A DNA stretch of 64,000 bases from NCBI GenBank assembly GCA_045430305.1, contig JAILXW010000001.1, positions 496,001 through 560,000 of the forward strand. Direction: 5' to 3'. The position numbers and the translations under genes were made by a program. The notes under the pieces were generated by a model that saw only the letters and a list, made by a program, of their open reading frames with translations, searched no databases and was not told where the DNA came from. Below, in pieces: positions 35,620-44,322 of this stretch; the stretch's first letter is position 1; each line of letters begins with the position of its first letter. This stretch comes from Agarilytica sp045430305. GTDB lineage: Bacteria > Pseudomonadota > Gammaproteobacteria > Pseudomonadales > Cellvibrionaceae.

Positions 35620-37179
35620 TTAGTGGTGGGTAAAACCATTCCGTTGACACTCAAAGCTTTCCTGCTTAGTTGAATTACCACCTTGATACTTTGCTATGTT
35701 GGGGTAGGCGCATACTGGGCGCGTCCAGACTTCATTCCCCTGCCTATCGTATTTCGTCGACATTAATTTATCTGGCGCCGTATCATTTTCTACCCAATTT
35801 TCCAATGCGGATAGTATGTCAAAACCATTTTGTTGCGCGCCGCGACCTGGGAATGCGCCGCAGTGATCCATACCAGGAAACAAAAAGAAACGGGCGAAAT
35901 CTTGCGTTGCATCTAAGCTGCCATTTAATTGAATCATGCGCTCATAATAGTCAATTGTGATGCCCGGCGGGATCACCGTATCAGACCAACCGTGCCACAA
36001 TAAAAACTTGCCGCCTTTTTGTTTGAATTCAGAAAGGTCTGGATTATCTGAATTATAGACTTTGCCCATTAAATCCATTTTTGGCGGGTCGAAATCGAAA
36101 TCAAAATCTAGCGGTGAATAACTTTCGCCGGGGTCTTCATCAAAGGCCATATAGCGCAAAAAATTTCGGCCAATTTTTGGAATGAGAAGGGGGCTTTCTG
36201 CTACTTTAATGCCGGTAGACGATAACCATTTGGGCCAGTAATAACTTGACCCCACCGTATTTCGACCAGCAAAAAGCGGCTCTCCAATACTGTTTCTTGG
36301 TATTTCATGTAATTTTTTAACAGCGTCAACTTGTTTTTTGCTTAAACAATTGGTGGTTTTGTTACGCGTACACATGATTTTTTCAGGCCGAAAATTACAA
36401 GCTCTTGGGTCATCAATGAGACCATCTCGTAAACCGTCTTTGCCATCACATTCTTTAAACAGGTATTGATTGATAATGGGCACATCGGCTTGAGCGATGA
36501 TTTCATTGCCGTTTTCATCTGTATTGTGTTGCATCATCCAGGCGAAATAACTACCTACCAAACTTGTGTAATTTAAGCCAGGCGCACCCGCGATAATGCC
36601 GTCAAAATCGTTGGGGTAGCGCAAAGCTTCCATTGCGGCCATACGTCCACCAGTCGAGCACCCAGCAAAATAGGAACGGTTAGGCTTTTGCCCGTAATAG
36701 CGCGCAATAACGCGCTTAGTAACATTTGTGGTTTTATGAATGGCCCGATGGCCCCAATTAAACTCAGCAAAACGATTATTCAGGGCCCAGGCGGCTTCCC
36801 AATTAGATTTCATTCTATGCCCTGAATCGGTAGTCGCTACTGCATAATTCCTTTTAAGACCGTAATTGATACGGTTTGCGAAGCCTGGCGCGTCAGATTT
36901 TATAACGCCGCAAAACCCGCCACACCCGACCATATAGAATTTTCCGTTCCAGTCTTTAGTGGGTAGACGTATTTCAAAACCGATTTTGGGGTCAATTACC
37001 CCAATAACACGACAATATTCGGGTAAATCAGCGCTAGCGGGAACCTTTTCCGTCAGCTGAATTCGTAACTTATCGTCAGATAAGCCCTTTATAGCGCTGC
37101 AATCTTTAACGGTGGCGCTTGCAAGCGGTGCGAGAACCACAAACAGCACTAAACAGAGAATTTGGTAATAATTATTCAT
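35620..37179 (-). CDS. Tannase / feruloyl esterase family hydrolase
   Basis: Secreted alpha/beta hydrolase of PF07519, 519 residues. From ATG 37179 it begins with a clear signal peptide (MNNYYQILCLVLFVVLAP, then ASA); a TTG at 37191 is the other start. The catalytic Ser is in FAGCSTGGR, and Cys-Ser together with His-Cys in PGMDHCGAFPG forms the CS-D-HC arrangement, a disulfide joining the nucleophile and His neighbourhoods, seen in fungal tannases and feruloyl esterases. Calcium-site-like acidic residues occur in ECDGKDGLRDGLIDDP near 245-265. Likely releases ferulic or gallic acids from plant polymers. Convergent with the kinase gene. Confidence 0.88.
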   Translation of the reverse strand: MNNYYQILCLVLFVVLAPLASATVKDCSAIKGLSDDKLRIQLTEKVPASADLPEYCRVIGVIDPKIGFEIRLPTKDWNGKFYMVGCGGFCGVIKSDAPGFANRINYGLKRNYAVATTDSGHRMKSNWEAAWALNNRFAEFNWGHRAIHKTTNVTKRVIARYYGQKPNRSYFAGCSTGGRMAAMEALRYPNDFDGIIAGAPGLNYTSLVGSYFAWMMQHNTDENGNEIIAQADVPIINQYLFKECDGKDGLRDGLIDDPRACNFRPEKIMCTRNKTTNCLSKKQVDAVKKLHEIPRNSIGEPLFAGRNTVGSSYYWPKWLSSTGIKVAESPLLIPKIGRNFLRYMAFDEDPGESYSPLDFDFDFDPPKMDLMGKVYNSDNPDLSEFKQKGGKFLLWHGWSDTVIPPGITIDYYERMIQLNGSLDATQDFARFFLFPGMDHCGAFPGRGAQQNGFDILSALENWVENDTAPDKLMSTKYDRQGNEVWTRPVCAYPNIAKYQGGNSTKQESFECQRNGFTHH

Positions 37180-37568
37180 ATATGAGGCCAAAAGCTTTAG
37201 CTCTTGGTGTTTCGATCAACTTAAATAACCTATGGCAACGTTTAGTATAGTCGCTAATCAACAGATCATAAGTCCAAATCAAAATGGAAAACGTAAGGCA
37301 AGTGGCCGCTTTTAAAGCATTTTTCTCCATTTTTCGCGCCACCAATAGGCCTGCAGCGAGTCAAAGAAACGTAGCAAAAGAACGCCATTTTTTTACGACC
37401 CAAGGAAGGGGCTAAATATCCCCCCTGAAAACGTTTACAATCGAGCCTAGGCTGTTATTTGCCCAACGGCGGCGGCAACTAGTACAGCTACGAATCGCAA
37501 ATGTCTTTTTCTTACCGCAATAAGTACCAAATAGTATAGATTCCACTAGGTAGTCACGAGGAGTCGCA
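37180..37568. other. 389-bp intergenic region between divergent genes
   Basis: Divergent promoter region of the tannase-family gene and the P-type ATPase. It holds one LacI-family-like operator (separate entry) and a G/C-run dyad near 37406-37425. GAGGAG at 37559-37564 is the ATPase ribosome binding site. No gene seen. Confidence 0.4.
37426..37439. promoter_or_regulatory. Candidate LacI-family operator
   Basis: TGAAAACGTTTACA is nearly palindromic around the central CG, as in operators of LacI-family sugar repressors (AAACGTTT core). It lies between the tannase-family and ATPase genes. No LacI-family gene is in the window. Confidence 0.3.
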
Positions 37569-40304
37569 ATGCAACAAGCGAATAACGAAGCCCCTCCGGC
37601 CGTAGAGACTGCTTGGCACGAGTTAACGGCTGAAAATACCGGTTATAAGCTCAACACCACAGCGGATGGCTTACAGCAGGAAGAAGTACAAAAACGACTC
37701 GAGATCTACGGCCTCAACCGGTTGCCACAGGTTGCCGTACGCAGCCCTTTCACCCGTTTTCTTTTGCAATTTCATAATATCCTTATATATGTACTCCTCG
37801 TATCTGCGTTTATAACCGTTCTCCTTGAACACTGGGTTGATGCTAGCGTTATTCTGGCGGTGGTGATCGTCAATGCTGTCATCGGTTATATGCAGGAAGG
37901 CAAAGCAGAAAAGGCCATGGATGCGATTCGTCACATGCTCGCCCCTCATGCGAATGTAATACGAAACCAAAGACGAATCACAGTAAAAGGCGAAGTGCTC
38001 GTGCCCGGTGATATTGTTCTGCTTGAGGCTGGGGACAAGGTACCCGCAGATTTAAGGCTCATTGAATCACACGCCTTAACAATTCAAGAAGCGATACTAA
38101 CGGGCGAGTCCATCGCGGTAGAGAAGCAAACTAAAAAAGTGAATAAAGCGTCGCCACTTGGTGACCGAACATGCATGGTTTATTCAGGAACACTGGTCAC
38201 GAGTGGGCAAGGTAAAGGTATCGTTGTCGCTACAGCGAGCAATACCGAAATAGGACGAATAAGCGGGCTGCTTACAAGCGTAGAAAAACTCACGACCCCA
38301 TTGGTTGAGCAAATGAGCGCCTTCGCTAAATGGCTGACATTTCTAATTATTGTGATCGCAATACTGGTATTGGTACTTGGCTATTTTGTCGGCCATCACA
38401 ACTTTACTGAAATGTTTATGGCCGTTGTGGGATTATCTGTTGCAGCAATTCCGGAAGGCCTTCCAGCAGTATTAACCATAACGCTCGCAATCGGCGTGCA
38501 ATCTATGGCAAAACGTAACGCGATTGTAAGACGGCTACCGGCGATAGAAACACTCGGTTGCGTGTCGGTTATTTGTAGTGATAAAACAGGAACGCTAACT
38601 AGAAATGAAATGATGGTCGCATCAGTGCTCACCCATCAACACCTCTTTACTGTAGATGGAAGTGGCTATTCTCCGAAAGGGGAATTAAAGCTAGATGAAA
38701 AGCATGTGTCTCCCAAAGAGCATAAGATTTTGTATGAACTCGCTAAGGCCGCAACACTTTGCAACGATGCTGCACTTAGAAAAAATAATGGCGTATGGCT
38801 AGTGGATGGTGACCCAATGGAAGGGGCATTGCTCGCATTCGGTGGCAAAATCGATATTAATATTAAACAAGTCCAATCTTCATGGATGCGTACCGACACA
38901 ATTCCCTTCGATTCTCGCCATCGCTTTATGGCAACGTTGAATCACGATCATGAACACCATGCGAACATATTTGTAAAAGGAGCCCCCGAACAAATACTTA
39001 ATATGTGCATCAGTCAACTCAGCGTTGAAGGCTCTATACAAACGATAGATAAACAATATTGGAAAGAACGAGCGGAATCTATCGCATCACTCGGTCAGCG
39101 TGTTTTAGCAATAGCGGTAAAAGCTGTAGATCCAAAACACACAGCGTTAGAACGCGAAGACGTTAATACATCGTTAACGATGATTGGCATGCTTGGAATG
39201 ATCGATCCACCCCGCTGCGAGGCTATTTCAGCAGTGAATGAATGCCATTCCGCAGGAATTCAAGTAAAAATGATTACCGGAGACCATACGTTAACGGCTG
39301 CTGCTATCGGCCGATACATCGGCCTAAAAAATCAAAATAAAGTACTTACCGGATCGGATATAGATTCTCTAGACGACAATGGATTACAGCTAGCAGTGCA
39401 GGAATGTGACGTGTTTTCTCGCACAAGCCCGGAACATAAATTGCGTTTAGTTATGGCCTTGCAATCACTAGGCATGACGGTTGCCATGACCGGCGACGGC
39501 GTTAACGACGCGCCGGCATTAAAACGTGCCGATGCGGGAATAGCGATGGGAAAAAAAGGCAGCGAAGCGGCAAAAGAGGCCGCGGAATTGGTCCTTGTCG
39601 ATGACAACTTTGCATCCATTGTTGCCGCCGTTAGGGAAGGGCGCACAGTATACGATAACCTTAAAAAAGTGATCAGCTGGACCTTGCCCACCAATGCCGG
39701 AGAAGCCTTAACAATTATTGTCGCATTGCTACTTGGTATGACACTGCCAATTACACCGGTTCAAATTCTTTGGGTGAATTTAATAACGGCAGTTACCTTA
39801 GGTATCGCGTTAGCTTTCGAACCAAGTGAAAAAAACACAATGCGTAGGCCGCCACGAAAACGTCACGAGCCCTTACTAACTGGAGCGCTCGTATGGCATA
39901 TAGTATTTGTGTCGGGTTTGTTTTTGTGTGGCGTTTTCGGTATATATCAATACGCAATAGATAACGGCTACTCAGTAGACCTTGCGCGTTCGATTGCATT
40001 AAATACTCTCGTTACGATGGAGGTCTTCCATCTATTTTTTATTCGCAACATTTACAACGCATCGATTAGCTGGCGAAGCATACGTGGCACAAAAGTAGTG
40101 TGGTTGGTTGTATCTACGATCATTTTCGCACAGTTTTCTATAACCTATTTACCGCTATTTCAATCGATTTTTTCGACCGTAGCAATTCCCATCCGAGATT
40201 GTTTGGTCATACTCGGGATTGGAGTTACGTTATTCATAATCATTGAAATAGAAAAGCAAATGCGGCTCGCCTTTTGGCGGCGGAATATTGCGTTTAAGCC
40301 TTAG
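37569..40304 (+). CDS. Cation-transporting P-type ATPase (type II)
   Basis: A 911-residue P-type ATPase resembling calcium and PMR1-type pumps. It has the N-terminal cation-ATPase domain, actuator LTGESIAVEK near 180, M4 with AAIPEGLPA, phosphorylation Asp338 in CSDKTGTLT, KGAPEQIL near 465, TGDGVNDAPALKRADAGIAMG near 640-660 and ten probable membrane helices. Ion-site residues Asn709 and Glu712 in M5 (NAGE) and Asn737 and Thr740 in M6 (NLIT) match SERCA, but the M6 Asp is Ala741. The transported ion is therefore uncertain. A single gene with a strong ribosome binding site. Confidence 0.88.
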   Translation: MQQANNEAPPAVETAWHELTAENTGYKLNTTADGLQQEEVQKRLEIYGLNRLPQVAVRSPFTRFLLQFHNILIYVLLVSAFITVLLEHWVDASVILAVVIVNAVIGYMQEGKAEKAMDAIRHMLAPHANVIRNQRRITVKGEVLVPGDIVLLEAGDKVPADLRLIESHALTIQEAILTGESIAVEKQTKKVNKASPLGDRTCMVYSGTLVTSGQGKGIVVATASNTEIGRISGLLTSVEKLTTPLVEQMSAFAKWLTFLIIVIAILVLVLGYFVGHHNFTEMFMAVVGLSVAAIPEGLPAVLTITLAIGVQSMAKRNAIVRRLPAIETLGCVSVICSDKTGTLTRNEMMVASVLTHQHLFTVDGSGYSPKGELKLDEKHVSPKEHKILYELAKAATLCNDAALRKNNGVWLVDGDPMEGALLAFGGKIDINIKQVQSSWMRTDTIPFDSRHRFMATLNHDHEHHANIFVKGAPEQILNMCISQLSVEGSIQTIDKQYWKERAESIASLGQRVLAIAVKAVDPKHTALEREDVNTSLTMIGMLGMIDPPRCEAISAVNECHSAGIQVKMITGDHTLTAAAIGRYIGLKNQNKVLTGSDIDSLDDNGLQLAVQECDVFSRTSPEHKLRLVMALQSLGMTVAMTGDGVNDAPALKRADAGIAMGKKGSEAAKEAAELVLVDDNFASIVAAVREGRTVYDNLKKVISWTLPTNAGEALTIIVALLLGMTLPITPVQILWVNLITAVTLGIALAFEPSEKNTMRRPPRKRHEPLLTGALVWHIVFVSGLFLCGVFGIYQYAIDNGYSVDLARSIALNTLVTMEVFHLFFIRNIYNASISWRSIRGTKVVWLVVSTIIFAQFSITYLPLFQSIFSTVAIPIRDCLVILGIGVTLFIIIEIEKQMRLAFWRRNIAFKP

Positions 40305-40566
40305 TGAGGATGTTAGCCCCACGCTCAACGTAATCGAAAATGGAATACCCATAGAGACGCCTTGGCACACGATATTTCCAACGCGAATAATCGAGAAGTT
40401 AACATTGAGCGTTGAGAGTTCCTTTCGTCGATCGAAATCAAAAACCTGTAGGAATCATCACACGCAGCGATATTCTTCGATAGTGCATCAAACAGCCACG
40501 AATATACGAGATTAACCATCTAGGCATCGGCGGACCGGAAACCTAAGCCCACCATGCCCGCCAGAA
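40305..40566. other. Intergenic region left of the island
   Basis: Between the ATPase stop and the first inverted repeats. No gene, terminator or RNA is convincing. The short frames here overlap on both strands and lack start signals. Confidence 0.4.
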
Positions 40567-40613
40567 GTGTCCGATACTGTTTAGTATCTGACATAAGGGT
40601 AATAGTGTTACCC
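40567..40613. repeat. Paired inverted repeats at left end of island
   Basis: GATACT-GTTT-AGTATC (40573-40588) and GGGTAA-TAGTG-TTACCC (40597-40613), 98-140 bases before tnpA. Similar elements occur in mirrored order at 53602-53696. Confidence 0.6.
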
Positions 40614-40710
40614 ACGTAACCTACGATAACGCTACAGTCGTCGTTTACAGCATTATCCTTAGTATGTAACCTGCGCACTCTTTGAACCCTTGTATGGTAC
40701 TGAAACGCCC

Positions 40711-41862
40711 GTGAAAGTTGTTGGATTACCTGATGATGACGGTAAATTGTTGTATAGAGTGTATGACACAGACAAACTACCATTTAAGGTTGTCAACGCT
40801 TTCCTTGTTTTCCAAGAAAACCGTGGGCGGTCCCCAAATACTGTTCGGAGCCAGGCTTACGACATCGTTTCCTTCTTTAAATTTCTCAAGCAGAAAGACA
40901 CATCATGGGTGTCCGTTGGTCTCGATGAGTGGGTGAACTTCGTTCATTACTTAAAGTACAGCACACGTCATAGTGGCTCTTATGTGCTACCAACGCCTAA
41001 CTTAAGCGCTAGATCAGCTGCCACCATTAACCGCCGATTAAGCACACTTAACTCGTTTTACAAGTATCATAGCGCTCGTCGAGATAGTATTTTGATGCCG
41101 AATATTCACGAATGCATAACTAATCCGTTTACAAATAATCATACGGCGCTCCTTTCCTTTGCTGGAAAATCAAAACCAAGAGCGCTGAAGCGAGCGTTAA
41201 CTGTTGGGAAGCAAAAAATACCCAATAATCCGCCAAAAACTATAGCGATTAGTGATCAGAAAAAAGCCTTACAATCGTGTAATAACAGACGGGATCGCTT
41301 GTTAATTTTGTTGTTGATCGAAACAGGAATGCGTATAGGTCAGGCCTTAGGTCTTAAACATGAAGACATTCAGAGCTGGAAAAAACAAATAGCTGTTACG
41401 TACAGAGAAAACAATCCAAATCAGGTTTTTAGTAAAAGCCGTCAAACGCTATATGTTCATATATCGTCTCAATGGCTGGATCTCTATACAGATTACCTAA
41501 TCACTGACATGAATGATATTGATTGCAATTATGTTTTTTGTAATCTTTACAACTTAAACAAAAGAGATAAGAAAACCCCAATGACATACGAAAGCGTGAA
41601 TGCATTATTTCGGCGCCTGTCAAAAAAGGTTGGCGTGAAAATATCTCCGCACATGCTCCGTCATTCTCACGCTACCGAACTACTAAAAGCCGGTGTCTCT
41701 ATTGAGATCGTTGCTAAGCGACTAGGTCATAAATCGATAGAAACCACCAAACAAATATATGAACACTTAACTGCTGAAGACTTAAAAAACGAATTAAACC
41801 GCCATAGAGATGAAAGCGCCCTACTTCAATATATTTATGGAGATACAGAGGATGTTAACTAA
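40711..41862 (+). CDS. tnpA: Tyrosine recombinase, Tn554 TnpA-like
   Basis: Tyrosine-type integrase, 383 residues from GTG 40711 (MKVVGLPDDDGK). The frame is open to TTG 40690. It has an N-terminal SAM-like arm-binding domain (about 30-100, ENRGRSPNTVRSQAYDIVSF) and a catalytic domain with Arg in ETGMRIGQALGL, HMLRHSHATELLKAG, LGHKSIETT and the nucleophile Tyr350 (TKQIYEHL). It is followed without a gap by a second recombinase and a small coiled-coil protein, the order found in Tn554 (TnpA, TnpB, TnpC). It would act in integration and excision of the island. Confidence 0.82.
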   Translation: MKVVGLPDDDGKLLYRVYDTDKLPFKVVNAFLVFQENRGRSPNTVRSQAYDIVSFFKFLKQKDTSWVSVGLDEWVNFVHYLKYSTRHSGSYVLPTPNLSARSAATINRRLSTLNSFYKYHSARRDSILMPNIHECITNPFTNNHTALLSFAGKSKPRALKRALTVGKQKIPNNPPKTIAISDQKKALQSCNNRRDRLLILLLIETGMRIGQALGLKHEDIQSWKKQIAVTYRENNPNQVFSKSRQTLYVHISSQWLDLYTDYLITDMNDIDCNYVFCNLYNLNKRDKKTPMTYESVNALFRRLSKKVGVKISPHMLRHSHATELLKAGVSIEIVAKRLGHKSIETTKQIYEHLTAEDLKNELNRHRDESALLQYIYGDTEDVN

Positions 41863-43308
41863 ATGGCCGACTTAACATTAATATCTAATGCTTCAATTGA
41901 AGATTTAAAGGAATCGCTTCTTAAAGAGACTGTGTGGAGTTTTGAGGATCTCGGATATAAGAATCATGAAGTAGTTTCAAGCAACGTAAAAACCCTTAAC
42001 TTTAGAAAATATACCGTATTGTGGCTAGTAAGCCTTGTAAAAGAAACATTATGGCGAAAACGAATAACAGTTACTCCCCAAACACTAAATGCCTATAATT
42101 CAACTCTTCGTATATTTGATGGCTACTTAAATACCCTACCTTCTGCAGTTCGTAATGTTAAATGCTTAGAAAGACGGCATATGGAGGGGTTCTTGTCTCA
42201 TATATCTGATAGGTCAAAGCAAACACAACAAAGCCATATAACGCGCCTTAACGAAATTTTCCACTGCTGGCAAGAGTGGTCAATTATCACTGCTCCAGCC
42301 ACTTCGCTGATTCACAGAGGTGATGCACCTCGTAATGTTTTTCAGGCTAACCCTCGCTATATGGAGCCAACTTCGCAAGATAAAATCAATTCTCAGCTGG
42401 ATATTGAAAACAACCCCCTCAGTAGAATGGTTGCCGTAATACAGGAAACAGGGATGCGTGGAACAGAAGTTCTCCATTTGAAAAAGAATTGTCTGACACA
42501 GGATTCACACGGCGACTGGTATCTCACACGACACAATCTTAAGATTAATGAAGTTCACACTATCCCTATATCAAAAAAACTCTATAGGATTGTTCAATAT
42601 CAAATTGAACACGTAGAACGGGTTGAACAGGCGGCAGAGAAACCAAACAAAGACAATCTTTTATTTATCCATGCTTGGAGAGGCTTACTAACTCACTACA
42701 GTCTTAAAACACTCAACCGATATCTATCTGAAATCAGTGAGCTAGGCCGAATAACTGATACGGATGGTGGTAAACAAAAGATAACCTCACATATGTTCCG
42801 ACATACAGTTGGAACAAATTTAATCAATAACGGTATGTCACAATTGTTTGTCCAACGCTTTTTAGGACATAAGTCTGCGCAAATGACCGCTGTTTACGCT
42901 CATATTCATGATCGAACATTGAGGAAGGCACTAGAAAGTGCTAGCCAAAAACTTGTAGACATAAGTGGAAATGTTTACGAAGTCGAAGAAGTTATTCATT
43001 CAATCACCAAACAAAAAAATGTTGACCTTGACGCACAATGGTTAAAATCCAATATCTCTGCACAAGTACTCCCTAATGGGCTATGCGCCCTCCCCGTTAA
43101 ACAGAGCTGCCCCCACGCGAATGCGTGTTTAACCTGTCCAAGCTTTCGAACAGACGTTACGTTTTTAGATATTCACCAGGAACAATTAGCTAGAAGCAAC
43201 TCTATCGTCGCTATGTCATCTGAAAAATCGTTTACCCGCCAAGCCGAACTCAATTCAACTATTGCGAAAAACCTAACAAACATTATCGAGGCAATTGAAC
43301 ATGAATAA
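41863..43308 (+). CDS. tnpB: Tyrosine recombinase, Tn554 TnpB-like
   Basis: Second tyrosine recombinase of the trio, 481 residues. Catalytic motifs are ETGMRGTEVLHLKKN near 196-210, HMFRHTVGTNLINNG near 309-323 and RFLGHKSAQMTAVYAHIHD near 329-347, the last with the nucleophile Tyr. A C-terminal cysteine cluster, CPHANACLTCPSFRTD (about residues 416-431), is typical of TnpB-like proteins and may bind zinc. The ATG follows the tnpA stop directly (TAAATG). It is shorter than the 630-residue Tn554 TnpB. Confidence 0.82.
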   Translation: MADLTLISNASIEDLKESLLKETVWSFEDLGYKNHEVVSSNVKTLNFRKYTVLWLVSLVKETLWRKRITVTPQTLNAYNSTLRIFDGYLNTLPSAVRNVKCLERRHMEGFLSHISDRSKQTQQSHITRLNEIFHCWQEWSIITAPATSLIHRGDAPRNVFQANPRYMEPTSQDKINSQLDIENNPLSRMVAVIQETGMRGTEVLHLKKNCLTQDSHGDWYLTRHNLKINEVHTIPISKKLYRIVQYQIEHVERVEQAAEKPNKDNLLFIHAWRGLLTHYSLKTLNRYLSEISELGRITDTDGGKQKITSHMFRHTVGTNLINNGMSQLFVQRFLGHKSAQMTAVYAHIHDRTLRKALESASQKLVDISGNVYEVEEVIHSITKQKNVDLDAQWLKSNISAQVLPNGLCALPVKQSCPHANACLTCPSFRTDVTFLDIHQEQLARSNSIVAMSSEKSFTRQAELNSTIAKNLTNIIEAIEHE

Positions 43309-43684
43309 AAATATTGAGGGGTTAAAGAAGCACCAGATATCCCGTAGTTCAGAAAAGCGTGAAGCCGTATTGAAGGCAATCAGTGAATTACAGTCGCTAA
43401 ATAGAGAAATTAATTTCGTCACCGTGGCTAAGAAAGCCGGTGTATCTCGTAAATATATATACTCACAACCTGATTTGGATAAGCTTGTTCGCTCTGAAAA
43501 ACCTTCATCCATCCAAAGGGAAAGAAATAAGGTCGTAAGTTTAAATGCATCGTCTCAAGGTCAAGCCAACAAAATTCGTGCATTAAGCGATAAATGTAAA
43601 AGCCTCCAAAACGAAAATAAAGAACTTAAAAAAGAGGTTAAGCTCTTGCAGGCATATATTGAGAAACTTTCCGGATCACATTAA
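43301..43684 (+). CDS. tnpC: Small HTH/coiled-coil protein, Tn554 TnpC-like
   Basis: A 127-residue protein from ATG 43301, overlapping the tnpB stop by 8 bases with GAGG 9 bases upstream. An N-terminal helix-turn-helix (FVTVAKKAGVSRKYIYSQPDL, about 45-65) is followed by a basic stretch and a long coiled coil (about 85-125, KIRALSDKCKSLQNENKELK). Tn554 TnpC is an accessory factor of similar size that affects the efficiency or orientation of transposition. The domain match and the position make this its likely counterpart. Confidence 0.72.
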   Translation: MNKNIEGLKKHQISRSSEKREAVLKAISELQSLNREINFVTVAKKAGVSRKYIYSQPDLDKLVRSEKPSSIQRERNKVVSLNASSQGQANKIRALSDKCKSLQNENKELKKEVKLLQAYIEKLSGSH

Positions 43685-43845
43685 GTTTCTAACAGTCTGC
43701 AAAGCCCGACCTAACGTTCTATAGTGGGCTTGTACACTAAAACCACACTAACAACACCTTTCCCATTTCGTAACGGCGAAATTTGTATTGGCCGGCATGC
43801 CATAAGAGTGGCGAAGGGTATCAACATCTACACTTACGGATTTGG

Positions 43846-44250
43846 CTAAGTGCGTTGCGATTTTGGAGACAACTCTTTCAATATTCCGCATTGATCGACC
43901 GACCTTGCGGTATCACACCTATGTTGTAGGTGCTTAAGTTCACTATGAAGCTTCTGGAGGTCACCGATACGGGACTGCACAACATGGAGATGCGCATCGA
44001 TCATATCGTTGACCGCTTCGCACGGTGCCCCGGGTGAATACTGTAGAGTTACTAGCTGTTTAATCTCATTTAACGGCAAATCAAGTGCACGGCAGTTCTT
44101 GATGAACTCCAGTTTTTCAAGCGCAGCAGTGTCAAACAAACGAAAATTGCCGTCTGTGCGGGCGACCGAAGTGATCAAGCCCTCTTTTTCGTAGTAACGA
44201 ATGGTCTGGATTGAGCAGCCACTGCGTTTTGCTAGCGCACCAATTTTCAT
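43846..44250 (-). CDS. cadR: Cd(II)/Pb(II)-responsive MerR-family regulator
   Basis: MerR-family metal sensor, 134 residues. The N-terminal winged helix has MKIGALAKRSGCSIQTIRYYEKEGLI. The dimer helix and metal site carry Cys77 (APCEAV), Cys112 and Cys121, nearly the spacing of CadR and PbrR. The C-terminus lacks the His-rich tail of Pseudomonas CadR. It is divergent from the CDF exporter gene, across a promoter with the long spacer MerR proteins act on, so it should switch on the exporter when Cd, Pb or Zn binds. Confidence 0.88.
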   Translation of the reverse strand: MKIGALAKRSGCSIQTIRYYEKEGLITSVARTDGNFRLFDTAALEKLEFIKNCRALDLPLNEIKQLVTLQYSPGAPCEAVNDMIDAHLHVVQSRIGDLQKLHSELKHLQHRCDTARSVDQCGILKELSPKSQRT

Positions 44251-44262
44251 AAACGTTATCGC

Positions 44263-44293
44263 TTGACTCTATTGTCACTATAGAGTCTACACT
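44263..44293 (+). promoter_or_regulatory. CadR-type operator and 19-bp-spacer promoter
   Basis: TTGACT (44263-44268), a 19-bp spacer and TACACT (44288-44293). The dyad GACTCTAT (44265-44272) and ATAGAGTC (44280-44287) lies between the promoter elements. This is the signature of MerR-family activation by DNA untwisting. Transcription would begin near 44300, which rules out the upstream TTG start of the CDF gene. Confidence 0.88.
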
Positions 44294-44322
44294 TGTGCTT
44301 ACCTTGTGAACAAGAGCTTTCT

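Noticed and set aside
43690..43732. AAGCCC/GGGCTT dyad after the tnpC-like gene as a terminator
   Set aside because: The stem is only 6 bp with an 18-base loop and no U-tract.
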